Shown: positions 7,151 through 16,867 of the stretch, piece after piece
Layout: every line of letters starts with the position of its first letter
How positions within the stretch are numbered: position 1 is the first letter of the stretch
Assembly: GCA_021798275.1 (NCBI GenBank)
Contig: JAJZMK010000029.1
Coordinates: forward strand, 1 to 41,749
Length of the DNA stretch: 41,749 nt
Direction of reading: 5' to 3'
Origin: Actinomycetes bacterium
GTDB lineage: Bacteria > Actinomycetota > Acidimicrobiia > Acidimicrobiales > Bog-793
Notes under the pieces: generated by a model
The model's input: only the letters and a program-made list of their open reading frames with translations
Told to the model about the DNA's origin: nothing
Database searches by the model: none
Translations under genes and position numbers: made by a program

Positions 7151-9604
7151 TTGATTCTGCTAGGTTCGTTTACAGTGACTGACTCTTTTTCTGCCGGGAA
7201 TGGAGGTGGCTTATCACAGCCACCCGCAAATATTGAGCAGCAGCTTGTAAAGGGGAAGCAGGCTTCGGCTTTATCTGGGCCTGTTCCTGTTAATGTCAAG
7301 ATCGAAATTCCAGAGCCACTTACTTATAGGCTTAAAAAAAAGCTGTTGGGACCGCCTCTCGTCACTGACCAACTATCTGAACAAAAGCTCAGTAATTTCC
7401 TGGCTCTCGGAGTGCTTTCGCCAGACTGCATTTCTTCTACCGCTTACGGTACGGAAGAAATCTTAACCCAGTTGGTTCCCGCCGTGGGCATAGCGGCATT
7501 CGGGTTGATTATGCCGATCACTTTTGCCGTCGTTGCCGTTTTGTTTTTCGTGACCCTGTCATATCGTGAAGTGGTTATGGTCTATACAAAAGCCGGCGGA
7601 AGTTATGTGGTAGCCAGAGAAAATTTTGGACCAAGATTTGCCCAGGTGGCGGCCGTTGCCTTGATTATAGATTACACCGTTACCGTAGCGGTCCAGACGG
7701 CGGCCGGAACGGACGCCTTGACTTCTGCTTTTTCATCTCTTACCCCATATCAGCTGCCCATTACCCTGGCTGTCGTCGCCATCATATGTTTTGGGAACCT
7801 TAGGGGCATACGCGAGGCCGGTAAAGTGTTTGCCGCGCCGACGTATTTATTTATATTTGCCGTGGGATCCCTCGTGCTTGTAGGGGTCATAAAAACTTTG
7901 CTTGGCCATATGTCAGCTCATTCTATTGACGTGACCGGGGCGTTGTCGGGTCCCAATCACGTTACTTCCGGGATTTTTGCCGGGGCAAGTCTTTTTATAA
8001 TCCTCAGAGCTTTTGCCAACGGAGGTTCTTCTCTGACGGGTCTGGAAGCGATTTCGAACGGGGTGGCCAACTTTCGTTCCCCGGAAGGTAAAAATGCCAG
8101 GAAGACTTTGGTCTCCATGTCTTTGGTACTTGGCTACTTGGTTCTCGGCGTTTCTTTCCTGGCCTGGAAAACCCATGCCGTACCGTATGTGCTAGGCACC
8201 CCTACGGTCCTCTCGCAAGAGGCCAGGTATGTCTTTGGAAGCAGTTTGTTCGGCAAGGTCTGTTTCTATTTCATACAGGCCTCCACGATGGTAATTCTCT
8301 ATACGGGAGCGAACACAAGTTTTAACGGATTTCCCAACTTGGCCAGTTTTGTGGCCAAAGACGCTTTCTTACCCAAATCGCTTACGAAAAGGGGCCATCG
8401 GCTGGTCTTCTCCAACGGGATCATCATTCTTGCCGTGGCGGCTTCGGCGTTACTGATCGTCACCAGAGCACAGGTAGATGCCCTGGTAGCGGTGTATGCC
8501 ATCGGCGTTTTTACCGGTTTTACCATTGCCGGGGCCGGGATGGTCAAACACCACGTAACTTATCACGAGACTGGGTATAAGAAAAAGATTGTGATTAACG
8601 GCTTTGCCGCCGTATTGTCCTTTCTTGTCGTCATTATTTTTGCCGTCACAAAATTTACACAGGGAGCTTGGACGGTCGTTGTTTTATTTCCGGTCCTCGT
8701 TTGGTTTTTAATCAGGCTGCATTCTACTTACGTGGAAACGCAGGACGAGTTAGAGCGAAACGTCCAGAAAGCCGTAGAGGCTCCGATACTGAAACGTCAT
8801 GTCGTCATGGTGTTGATCGACAGATTCGATTTGGCCGCGGCTAGGGCGCTGCAATATGCCAGGGTACTCAGTATGGAAGTTAGGGCCGTTCACTTTTTGT
8901 TGGACGTCCGGGTGGCACATGAATTGGAGGAATCCTGGGCGAACCTCGGCGTGGCCGGGACGTCTCTCGAGATTGTGGAATGTCAAGATAGGCGACTTGG
9001 AAGAGCCGTGATGGAACACGTCGCAGAAGCGGCCTGTGACGGGGAAACCGAAGTGAGTGTTCTGTTGCCGAGAGCCGTTTATAACGGGTTACTGCGCCGT
9101 ATCGTCCATGACAGGGCCAGTGAGCGCCTATCTACGATGATCAACGAGATCCCAAATGCCAGCGCCACGATTATAGCCTATCCCCTTGGGAAAAAGAAAC
9201 GTATCACATTTCCCGATGTCGGCGCTTCCGACACCGCGGCCAGAGAAGAGATCAATCCTAAAACCGAAGGCGATGTCGAAGGAGTTTTACCGTCGAACTT
9301 TGCCTCGGTCGCCGGCTCTGTTCTAATAGGTAATACCGTTTGGCGACGCCATGCCAGGGTGGTGGGGCGTGTAAAATCCGTCAAGATACAGCCGAGAGCC
9401 GGGATGTCAAGCCTGGAGTGTATTTTGGTCGATCAGAGCGGACAAATACTTCTCATTTTCCAAGGTCGAAGGGCTGTTCCAGGTATTGAACCAGGTGCAA
9501 TTGTCCTTGTAGAAGGTATCATAGGGGATAGATCTAAGCGAAAAGCCATGATCAATCCTTCATATACGATATTGCAGGGAGCAGACACAGGGGAAGATAA
9601 TTAA
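7151..9604 (+). CDS. KimA-like APC-superfamily transporter (probable K+ importer) with C-terminal OB-fold
   Basis: The 817-residue protein has a cytosolic N-terminal stretch (about 1-85), about 12 membrane segments (about 90-530), a USP-like cytosolic domain (about 555-690) and a final OB-fold-like domain (about 728-808). The core motifs SPDCISSTAYGTEEIL, SYREVVMVY, GGSYVVARENFG and AGTDALTSAF follow the Bacillus K+ importer KimA very closely, including the Asp...Tyr pair. This makes proton-coupled K+ uptake the best guess, although actinobacterial annotations usually say amino acid permease. The tail (WRRHARVVGRVKSVKIQPRA ... VLVEGIIGD) resembles a small OB-fold protein that I recall as a separate gene near ceoBC in other actinobacteria. 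The start is uncertain: TTG 7151 and GTG 7175 are both in frame, with weak ribosome binding sites. Confidence 0.85.
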   Translation: MILLGSFTVTDSFSAGNGGGLSQPPANIEQQLVKGKQASALSGPVPVNVKIEIPEPLTYRLKKKLLGPPLVTDQLSEQKLSNFLALGVLSPDCISSTAYGTEEILTQLVPAVGIAAFGLIMPITFAVVAVLFFVTLSYREVVMVYTKAGGSYVVARENFGPRFAQVAAVALIIDYTVTVAVQTAAGTDALTSAFSSLTPYQLPITLAVVAIICFGNLRGIREAGKVFAAPTYLFIFAVGSLVLVGVIKTLLGHMSAHSIDVTGALSGPNHVTSGIFAGASLFIILRAFANGGSSLTGLEAISNGVANFRSPEGKNARKTLVSMSLVLGYLVLGVSFLAWKTHAVPYVLGTPTVLSQEARYVFGSSLFGKVCFYFIQASTMVILYTGANTSFNGFPNLASFVAKDAFLPKSLTKRGHRLVFSNGIIILAVAASALLIVTRAQVDALVAVYAIGVFTGFTIAGAGMVKHHVTYHETGYKKKIVINGFAAVLSFLVVIIFAVTKFTQGAWTVVVLFPVLVWFLIRLHSTYVETQDELERNVQKAVEAPILKRHVVMVLIDRFDLAAARALQYARVLSMEVRAVHFLLDVRVAHELEESWANLGVAGTSLEIVECQDRRLGRAVMEHVAEAACDGETEVSVLLPRAVYNGLLRRIVHDRASERLSTMINEIPNASATIIAYPLGKKKRITFPDVGASDTAAREEINPKTEGDVEGVLPSNFASVAGSVLIGNTVWRRHARVVGRVKSVKIQPRAGMSSLECILVDQSGQILLIFQGRRAVPGIEPGAIVLVEGIIGDRSKRKAMINPSYTILQGADTGEDN

Positions 9605-9785
9605 CCGCAATTGGTCGTTTTATCGGACTTTAATATCTTCTTTTAATATTTGAAGGCTAAATTGTTCAGGCAATGATGCTAGTTTCGTATATCTGTAGAT
9701 TGTTCGATGATTATGAGGTATAACTTATCTGTTGTCGCCGGATTTCAAACGATGAAGTTCGTCTGTTATTGAAAGTAATGTTTGC

Positions 9786-12608
9786 ATGACAAAACCACTA
9801 GTAATTGTCGAGTCTCCGGCTAAGGCTAAAACGATCAGCCAATTTTTGGGTCCTAATTTTCTTGTGGAATCTTCCATAGGTCATATCAGGGATTTGCCAA
9901 AGTCCGCCGCAGAAATACCGGAAAAAGTCAAAAAAGAACCTTGGTCAAGATTGGGTGTGGATGTAGATAACGGCTTTAAACCCGTCTACGTGGTTCCGTC
10001 GACAAAGTCAGAGCAGGTAAGGAAGCTAAAAACTTTGCTCAAAGAAGCCAGCGAACTCTATCTGGCCACTGATGAGGACCGCGAAGGGGAATCCATCGCC
10101 TGGCACCTGCTTGAGGTGCTGGCCCCAAAAGTTCCCGTCAAGAGAATGGTTTTCCACGAAATTACCCAACAGGCCATCGACGCGGCAATCCACAATCCCC
10201 GTTCCATAGATGTTAATTTAGTTTATGCGCAAGAAGCAAGAAGGATTCTCGATCGGTTGTATGGATATGAAATCTCTCCTGTCTTGTGGAAAAAAGTTAT
10301 GCAAGGGTTGTCGGCCGGACGCGTCCAAAGCGTATTTACCAGGATCATTGTGGAGCGTGAGCGCGAAAGAATCAATTTCGTCTCAGCCGGTTGGTGGGAT
10401 ATCACCGGCAAGCTGATCACAAAAGATAAGCAAGACTTAACTTCTCAGATAGCCAAAGTCAATGAGCTGCAAGTAGCCGACGGAGCGGCCTTTGATGCCT
10501 CCGGCAGCCTGGCCAATCCGTCACAATTCGAAGTCTTAAACGAGGAATCGGCTACTTTGCTCAGCCAGGCATTACTTGATGAGACTTTTGAAGTGACAAG
10601 TGTCGAAGAGCGGCCTTATCGAAGATCACCGGCCGCTCCTTTTATTACTTCTACCTTGCAGCAGGAGTCCGGTCGTAAACTTCATTTTTCCGCCCAAAGA
10701 ACCATGCAGGTGGCGCAAAAACTCTACGAACAGGGTTATATCACGTATATGAGGACAGATTCTACCAATTTGTCCGAGGTGGCGATCAAGGCAGCACGAG
10801 AAAAAGTCCTTTCGTTGTTTGGGCCGACCAGTCTGCCCAAACAACCCAGACTGTATCAAAAGAAAGTCAAAAACGCTCAAGAAGCTCACGAGGCAATCAG
10901 ACCAGCCGGCGATCAATTTAAGGATCCGGCCACTCTTGTGGGAAAATTGACTTCGGATGAGTTTAGGCTCTACGAGCTGATTTATAAAAGAACGCTCGCT
11001 TCGCAAATGACTGATGCACTTGGAACGACGGCCAAAGTTAGAATCCTTGCGTTATTGTCAAAAGATGTTTCCAAGTTCAAAAAAGGCTCCAAAATAGAAT
11101 TTTCTTCCTCGGGAACTGTCATCACCGCCCCCGGTTTTTTGCAGGTTTACAGAGAAGATAACGACAATGAGGATAGTCAAGAGGAATTGCGTTTACCTAG
11201 GCTGGAAGTGGGTGACTTGCTGACGGTCAAAGAAATGATCCCGGCCGGGCACCAAACCAAGCCCCCCGCCCGCTATACGGAAGCATCTTTGGTGAAAAAA
11301 GTGGAAGAATTGGGGGTAGGAAGACCTTCCACTTATGCCACCATGCTTCAGACTATCCAAGACAGGGGATATGTCTGGAAAAAAGGCCCGGCTTTGGTTC
11401 CGACATTCCTGGCCTTTGCCACCGTCGGACTGTTGGAGCAACATTTCACTAAGCTTGTCGATTACAGTTTTACAGCCTCCATGGAAAATGACTTAGATTC
11501 CATAGCGGCGGGCGAAGAAAAAATGAATCCCTGGCTTGAAAAATTTTATTTCGGTGACAAGAAGAGCAAAAAACAACAACCCGAAGCGACGACAGATGCC
11601 GACGATGAGCCAAGCTCAGATGGGCAATTGGGGCTAAAAGACCTTGTAGAGTCAAGACTGGCAATCATAGATGCCAGAGAGATCAATTCCATACCGATCG
11701 GCTACAACGACTCGGGAGAACTGATCTTGGCTCGAGTCGGACGTTACGGTCCTTATTTGGAATGCGGCGAACAGAGAGCCTCTATACCTGAGTCCCTTGC
11801 TCCCGATGAACTGACGGTGGAAAAGGCCAAGGAACTCTTAAACGCACCCTCTGATGAGCGGGTGCTTGGAATAGATCCGGAGACCGGTCAAGAAGTTGTA
11901 TTAAAGTCAGGCCGTTACGGTCCATACGTGCAACTTGTCAACGCGGAGGATCCCGCTAAGTCCAAGTCCTCTTCGCTGTTTCAAAGTATGGTACCCGGGG
12001 AGATAACTTTGGAAGACGGGCTGAAGCTTTTGTCGCTTCCCAGACTGGTAGGGAAAGATCCGGAAACAAACGTCGAGATCTGGGCGAAAAATGGCCGTTA
12101 CGGTCCCTATATACAACGCGATAAGGATTCTCGGACTTTAGATAGCGAAGACATGATTTTTACCGTTACTCTTGAGCAAGCTCTTGACCTGTTGGCAAAG
12201 CCCAAAGAGAACCGTTTCAAAAGAGCCGCCTCTTCTTCCGCCGTTGAAATAGGATTACATCCCGAAAGTGAAAAAAAGATTTTACTGAAATCCGGCCGAT
12301 TTGGCTACTATGTAACCGACGGGGAAATTAATGCTTCACTTAGAAAAGGAGACGATCCCCTTGCGGTTACTTTGGAAAGAGCCGTTGAACTTCTTGCCGA
12401 GAGAATGATTTTATTGGAAAGTCAAGGTAAATTGGGCAAAGGGAAGGGATCTAAAAAAGCCACCGCCACAAAAGCGGCGACGAAGAAAAAGGCAGCCGCA
12501 TCAGTGAAGAAGAAGCCGGCGGCTAAAAAAGCCGCTGTAAAAAAAGTTGCTCCCGCCAAAGCGGCAGCCAAAAAGCCGGCGGCTAAAAAAGCGGAGGACT
12601 TACAATAG
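9786..12608 (+). CDS. topA: DNA topoisomerase I
   Basis: The 940-residue enzyme relaxes negative supercoils by transient cleavage of one DNA strand. It has an N-terminal TOPRIM domain (LVIVESPAKAKTI, then ATDEDREGESIAWHL) and the catalytic segment GYITYMRTDST, with Tyr321 as nucleophile. The C-terminal part carries four repeats headed GRYGPY, GRYGPY, GRYGPY and GRFGYY instead of zinc fingers. The final ~55 residues are a Lys/Ala-rich tail (KKPAAKKAAVKK-type), as known in actinobacterial TopA, where it aids DNA binding and processivity. It is followed by tmk and holB, an order common in actinobacteria. The ATG at 9786 gives the expected N-terminus; the ribosome binding site is weak. Confidence 0.97.
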   Translation: MTKPLVIVESPAKAKTISQFLGPNFLVESSIGHIRDLPKSAAEIPEKVKKEPWSRLGVDVDNGFKPVYVVPSTKSEQVRKLKTLLKEASELYLATDEDREGESIAWHLLEVLAPKVPVKRMVFHEITQQAIDAAIHNPRSIDVNLVYAQEARRILDRLYGYEISPVLWKKVMQGLSAGRVQSVFTRIIVERERERINFVSAGWWDITGKLITKDKQDLTSQIAKVNELQVADGAAFDASGSLANPSQFEVLNEESATLLSQALLDETFEVTSVEERPYRRSPAAPFITSTLQQESGRKLHFSAQRTMQVAQKLYEQGYITYMRTDSTNLSEVAIKAAREKVLSLFGPTSLPKQPRLYQKKVKNAQEAHEAIRPAGDQFKDPATLVGKLTSDEFRLYELIYKRTLASQMTDALGTTAKVRILALLSKDVSKFKKGSKIEFSSSGTVITAPGFLQVYREDNDNEDSQEELRLPRLEVGDLLTVKEMIPAGHQTKPPARYTEASLVKKVEELGVGRPSTYATMLQTIQDRGYVWKKGPALVPTFLAFATVGLLEQHFTKLVDYSFTASMENDLDSIAAGEEKMNPWLEKFYFGDKKSKKQQPEATTDADDEPSSDGQLGLKDLVESRLAIIDAREINSIPIGYNDSGELILARVGRYGPYLECGEQRASIPESLAPDELTVEKAKELLNAPSDERVLGIDPETGQEVVLKSGRYGPYVQLVNAEDPAKSKSSSLFQSMVPGEITLEDGLKLLSLPRLVGKDPETNVEIWAKNGRYGPYIQRDKDSRTLDSEDMIFTVTLEQALDLLAKPKENRFKRAASSSAVEIGLHPESEKKILLKSGRFGYYVTDGEINASLRKGDDPLAVTLERAVELLAERMILLESQGKLGKGKGSKKATATKAATKKKAAASVKKKPAAKKAAVKKVAPAKAAAKKPAAKKAEDLQ

Positions 12609-12687
12609 AGACCTATTATTTGGAAGTCATCGGAGATATAATAACTTTCAGCGGTTGTCATTTCGGTAAAAAGGTAGTTTTTAGCTT

Positions 12688-13299
12688 ATGACACGACGGG
12701 GGAAATTCATCGCTTTTGAGGGAGGGGAGTCGGCCGGTAAGTCAACTCAGGCCAAATTATTTGCCGATAGAATAGGCGCCCTTCTCACCAGAGAGCCAGG
12801 TGGAACCAAGTTGGGCGAAAAGATACGCTCGCTTATTTTGAACCCGGACGACGATGTCTCTTTGTTTGCGAGAGCGGAATTGTTTTTATTTGCAGCAGCC
12901 AGGGCCCAACATGTGCAAGAAGTTATAGAGCCGGCCTTAGAACAAGGTATAGACGTGGTATGTGACCGTTATTCCGCTTCCACCATTTCCTATCAGGGCT
13001 TTGGAAGAAAGCTGCCGATGGATGATGTGGAAGATATCGCCCGTCTGGCCTCGTGTGGAATAGAACCGGATCTGTATGTCCTACTTGATATTACGCCTGA
13101 AGCCGCAAAATCTCGAAAAGCTCTTCCCGATGACAGGATAGAGCATGAAGACGCCCTTTTCCACGAAAGAGTCCTAGACGGTTTCAGACGACTGGCTGAG
13201 GATGATCCCGCTTCCTGGGTGGTAGTTAATGCCGACTTGGAAATCGAAGAACTTGCAGATGAAATAGCCGCTTTGGTCATGCCGCGTCTTGACCATTGA
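12688..13299 (+). CDS. tmk: Thymidylate kinase
   Basis: The 203-residue enzyme phosphorylates dTMP to dTDP for DNA synthesis. The P-loop is FEGGESAGKST (residues 10-20), the DRY motif is VVCDRYSASTISYQGFG, and a TREPGGTKLGEKIR segment supplies the dTMP-binding Arg. The length is normal for bacterial Tmk. It lies 79 bp after topA on the same strand and is followed by a rho-independent terminator ahead of holB. topA-tmk may therefore form a unit partly insulated from holB. Confidence 0.95.
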   Translation: MTRRGKFIAFEGGESAGKSTQAKLFADRIGALLTREPGGTKLGEKIRSLILNPDDDVSLFARAELFLFAAARAQHVQEVIEPALEQGIDVVCDRYSASTISYQGFGRKLPMDDVEDIARLASCGIEPDLYVLLDITPEAAKSRKALPDDRIEHEDALFHERVLDGFRRLAEDDPASWVVVNADLEIEELADEIAALVMPRLDH

Positions 13300-13352
13300 T
13301 GGCTGTCCTTAGCGTTTTAAATATAATTGGCACAGATCTTGTCTACTCCGAG

Positions 13353-13375
13353 AACTGACCCGTGTCGGTTTTTTT
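13353..13375 (+). terminator. Rho-independent terminator between tmk and holB
   Basis: AACTGAC, loop CCGT, then GTCGGTT (one T-G wobble) is followed directly by a run of T. This is a classic stem plus U-tract on the plus strand, 53 bp after the tmk stop codon and 30 bp before the holB ribosome binding site. Confidence 0.7.
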
Positions 13376-13406
13376 AACAAAAGGGGAGATCTAAACGGAG
13401 GCTGTA

Positions 13407-14468
13407 ATGGGAAACAAAACCGGCGTGCTTGACAATATAGTGGGTCAGGATACGGCTAAGAGCATACTGATAAATTTCGTCGAAGCTCCCGTTCATGCCT
13501 ATATGTTTGTTGGTCCCGCAGGTACCGGTAAGCGCAGTGCCGCAGTTTCTTTTGCCGCATCTTTATTATGCGATCAAGGAGGTTGCGGGGTATGTGCTCA
13601 TTGTCGGGATGCTCTAAGAGAAATCCATCGCGATCTGGTGATCGTTGAGAGAGACGGTCCGCAAATTTCCGTAGATACGGCACGGGAAGTTGTGAGACTG
13701 GCGCAAAGGTCACCGAGTGTTTCCAAAAGACAAGTCATAATCTTGTGTGAGTTTCATTTAGCAGATGAAGCGGCGTCGGCTCTGCTAAAAACCATCGAAG
13801 AGCCGCCACCGGGCACGGTCTTTATCATTTTGGTCGATGAAATACCTTCTCACCTTATAACTATAGCGTCCAGATGCGTTCAGGTTCCTTTTGGTCTTAT
13901 CGATGAGAAGGTCATCGGGGAAGTTTTGATAGGCCAAGGTGTGGATGAGAACTTGGCCAGGCAGATAGCATCATTTTCAAGAGGCAAGTTGGACAGGGCA
14001 TCTTTACTGTTGAGTGATGACAGTTTCACGGACAGAATGAAGATGTGGTCCGATATTGCCGACAAGCTTGATGTAGCGGGCAGTACGGTGGCAAAAACCG
14101 TCGATGCCATTTTTGCCACGCTGGAGTCATTGACGGCAAAGGTCATCAGCGCTCATGCAGCCGAATTGGCCGCTTTAGATGCCGCAGCCAAAGAGAATGG
14201 GGAAAGAAGTGTGTCGGGGAGGCAAAAAATTGAAGAAAGGCATAAAAGGGAAGTAAGACGCATCAGAACAGATGAGATTAGGGCAGGATTTGCCGAACTT
14301 ATTCACAGTTATTATGAAAAAATAGACCCTGATTTCAATCCTCAATCGGTATCGATTGCCACTAGGCGCATAGAAGCAATCGAAAAGGCATCGCTGGCAT
14401 TAAACAGAAATCCAAACGAGGAGATCCTACTGACATCGCTTCTGTTTGAACTTGCGAACATGCAATAA
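13407..14468 (+). CDS. holB: DNA polymerase III delta' subunit
   Basis: The 353-residue clamp-loader AAA+ subunit has a modified Walker A (FVGPAGTGKRSAA, residues 34-46), a four-Cys zinc module (Cys55, 60, 63, 66), a sensor-like segment (EAASALLKTIEEPPPGTVFI) and the SRC motif (ITIASRCVQVPF). Delta' usually has a defective or non-hydrolysing ATP site and works with the delta and tau/gamma subunits to load the beta clamp. The start has a strong ACGGAGG ribosome binding site five bases before the ATG. The C-terminal half (about 200-350) is helical and rich in charged residues, as expected for the collar domain. Context after topA and tmk supports holB over dnaX, as does the length. Confidence 0.92.
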   Translation: MGNKTGVLDNIVGQDTAKSILINFVEAPVHAYMFVGPAGTGKRSAAVSFAASLLCDQGGCGVCAHCRDALREIHRDLVIVERDGPQISVDTAREVVRLAQRSPSVSKRQVIILCEFHLADEAASALLKTIEEPPPGTVFIILVDEIPSHLITIASRCVQVPFGLIDEKVIGEVLIGQGVDENLARQIASFSRGKLDRASLLLSDDSFTDRMKMWSDIADKLDVAGSTVAKTVDAIFATLESLTAKVISAHAAELAALDAAAKENGERSVSGRQKIEERHKREVRRIRTDEIRAGFAELIHSYYEKIDPDFNPQSVSIATRRIEAIEKASLALNRNPNEEILLTSLLFELANMQ

Positions 14469-14654
14469 CAGATTTTGCCGATTCGGCTATGGGTATTTTT
14501 ATTACAAACAGACGGCTTTTTTGCTAGGCAAGATAGTATGTAGATGGCTATTTTGACGGGAGTTTTATCAAGAGACAGCTGAGTTTTCAAAAAACCAAAC
14601 AATCATTTTTAAATGATTAGGCCGCTAAAGAACAAATACTTTTATCTATATGGA

Positions 14655-15914
14655 CTAAAAGTATTTTTTATTATGGTGTATTTTTCCTTTTAGGGTAAGA
14701 GGATGAATTTTTTTAATCACCGAAATATATCCGCTGGGGTCACTTGCCACATAGACAGTTCCGGTCGTCTGATCAATAGCCATAGCATCAGGGGATCGGG
14801 GGAGTCTGATGGTATGTACAGCGTAGGTATCTCCGTTTATCACCGAGAGAGAATTGCTTGCATTATTCATAACATAAACTGTACCACTGGCCTGATCGAC
14901 GGCAATGGCTCCCGATAGGTTAGATGACCTGCCTACTTTTATCGTACGCAAAGCACCGTTACTGCCGTTAATTATAAAGACGGTATTTAATTTGTTCCCT
15001 TGTCCGGTAATCCCTTTTTCCCCGCTCACGCTGAGGCCGTAAACGCTACCGGTTGTCTGATCGACGGCTAGGGCATATGTAGCTTGAGAGCCTTCGTTGA
15101 TCGTCTGAACCTGATCAGTTATGGCGTTGATAACCGAGATGGTGTCGGAAACGAGATTCGCCACATAGACGGTATCGGTTGCCTGATCGACGGCAATGGC
15201 TCCCGGGAGCTTACCGACTTGAATGGTGTGGACGGCATCTGTATAACTGTCAACGGCTGATATGGCGTTTCCCGCCGGATTAGTCACGTAGATTGTGTTA
15301 GTCGCCTGGTTGATAACAATTTGCTGCCCAATGTTGATCGATATCATCGGCTTGCCGAGTCTGATGGCACTGATCGTGTCACTATGGCCATTGATGGCGT
15401 ACAACATGTTTGTTTGGGAAGCGTTGGTGGCATAGATCGTATCGGTTGCCTGATCTACGGCAATGGCTCCCGGGGTAAAAGCAAGCTTGATTGTATGGAC
15501 AGTGCCACTATATCCGCTGATAGCAGATATGGTGCCGCTGCTTGGTGCCGCCGAGTAAGTGGAGTTGGCGACATAGATCGTATCGGTTGATTTGGCAATC
15601 GCAATGTCATAGGGCCCGCTTCCCACACTGATTGTACGGACGGCGTCACTATGTCCGTTGACAGCAGCAACAGTGTTGTTTACGTTATTTGAGGCGTAAA
15701 TAGTGTCGTCGGCATTATCAACCACTATTTGTCCCATAACTCCAGTTCCAAGTGGTACTTCTGTTACTTGGTAAGTTTTTTTTTGATGATGAGGACCCTG
15801 GTTGGCTAGGCGGATCATGATTCCTATTAGAGGTGCAACTATAACTAAAGACATAAAAGACAAAGTCAAGGTATAAGCCGACTTCTTAGAGCATCTATTA
15901 CGAATTTCAGCCAT
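14655..15914 (-). CDS. Membrane-anchored YVTN-type beta-propeller protein
   Basis: The 419-residue protein has a basic N-terminus, one hydrophobic anchor (LTLSFMSLVIVAPLIGIMI, about 17-35) and then about seven blade repeats of 40-48 residues. Each blade follows the pattern 'GAIAVDQATDTVYVAN...SDTISVING...VHTIxxG', typical of YVTN/YncE-like seven-bladed propellers. It is predicted to sit on the outer face of the membrane, with binding or structural roles; no catalytic residues are visible. Blades are also similar at DNA level (see findings), which indicates recent internal duplication. It lies alone on the minus strand, facing holB. The ATG at 15914 has no clear ribosome binding site. Function and ligand are unknown. 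Confidence 0.75.
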   Translation of the reverse strand: MAEIRNRCSKKSAYTLTLSFMSLVIVAPLIGIMIRLANQGPHHQKKTYQVTEVPLGTGVMGQIVVDNADDTIYASNNVNNTVAAVNGHSDAVRTISVGSGPYDIAIAKSTDTIYVANSTYSAAPSSGTISAISGYSGTVHTIKLAFTPGAIAVDQATDTIYATNASQTNMLYAINGHSDTISAIRLGKPMISINIGQQIVINQATNTIYVTNPAGNAISAVDSYTDAVHTIQVGKLPGAIAVDQATDTVYVANLVSDTISVINAITDQVQTINEGSQATYALAVDQTTGSVYGLSVSGEKGITGQGNKLNTVFIINGSNGALRTIKVGRSSNLSGAIAVDQASGTVYVMNNASNSLSVINGDTYAVHTIRLPRSPDAMAIDQTTGTVYVASDPSGYISVIKKIHPLTLKGKIHHNKKYF

Positions 15915-16426
15915 ATATTTTTTCCGATGGCAACTTTGACATCGGACAATCCCTCTTTCCTTTCACTGCGTGTCAAACAGCAATGCCACTATTGTAGCAA
16001 CCGATTAAATAATTCTTTTATTTGATCTATTAAGGAATTGTAAGCATTCTTGGCATTCGTTTCATATTGGCACTAATCACAAAACGCTATACCAACTAAG
16101 GTTGAATGTAGTTTTAGGTATTTAAGAAGTAATCTCGGGCTGAGACCAATATACGACCAAAGACTCCAAGTGATCCACTGTTTACATAGTGGGAAACAAT
16201 AATAAAATGCAGCAGACTTGACGTACCGGCTCCTTTGTAACTCCCATTTTGGCATCTGCTCATCTAACATCATAGATTGTTGTTAGCTTGTTTGGTGTCT
16301 ACTTAAACTGGGTAGGTTTAAACTTATTCTCATGGCATTGTCATAGTGAACACTAATCAGAATATGTTGATTGTACAATCCTATTTTTTTACATTACTGT
16401 TTGCATTCTAATTATGTATAGTGGCT

Positions 16427-16464
16427 GTGCCAGCTGCCATGCCAGCCGTTATGGCAGCTGGCAC
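16427..16464. repeat. Perfect 14-bp inverted repeat (hairpin)
   Basis: GTGCCAGCTGCCAT, ten-base loop GCCAGCCGTT, then ATGGCAGCTGGCAC. It is far more GC-rich than its surroundings. No T-run follows directly on the plus strand, although a short GGAAAGTTTTCC palindrome comes next. It could be a terminator, a REP-like element or part of a small RNA. Confidence 0.6.
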
Positions 16465-16867
16465 CTGGAAAGTTTTCCTTTCAATTCAGGTATTTGTTTA
16501 CAAAAGACAAGCTTTTTCTTTATTCAATTTTAGAATCTGCTGCTTTGGCTGTCTTAATCCAATTCTACTATCTGGTTCGTAACGGAATTAGGCGGTATCT
16601 CTAATCCTTGAGACATTCCATTTATGACTCTGTCTAAGCAGTAAAAGAAGGTAAGGGATCTCTTTTGATTTCTTTGCGATAAGTGTTGATAGCCATAGTG
16701 CTACTTGTATGCAGACTTGTCGGAAGTGTTGCTTATGGTGCTAGGTCCAAGCAGATGGTATTGACGGTGATGGCAACCCGTGTCAGATCTGTTTGAGGTT
16801 GGACCGTCTATATGTGGTTTTCGACGTCTTTGGTTTGTGAAACAAGTTGTAGTAGTTCTTTCTAGGC

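Noticed and set aside
12422-12661. 79-residue minus-strand ORF rich in Ala/Phe (AAFLAAGFFF...)
   Set aside because: It is the reverse-frame reading of the Lys/Ala-rich tail of TopA; the apparent hydrophobic helix is an artefact of the AAA/GCC codons.
16073-16273. 66-residue minus-strand ORF in the gene-poor region
   Set aside because: It is rich in Trp, Tyr, Cys and Leu with no family motif and no ribosome binding site. A transposase remnant was considered, but no DDE-type motif or terminal repeats are visible.
16540-16620. GGTTCGTAAC resembling a tRNA T-arm
   Set aside because: No matching acceptor, D or anticodon stems could be drawn around it.
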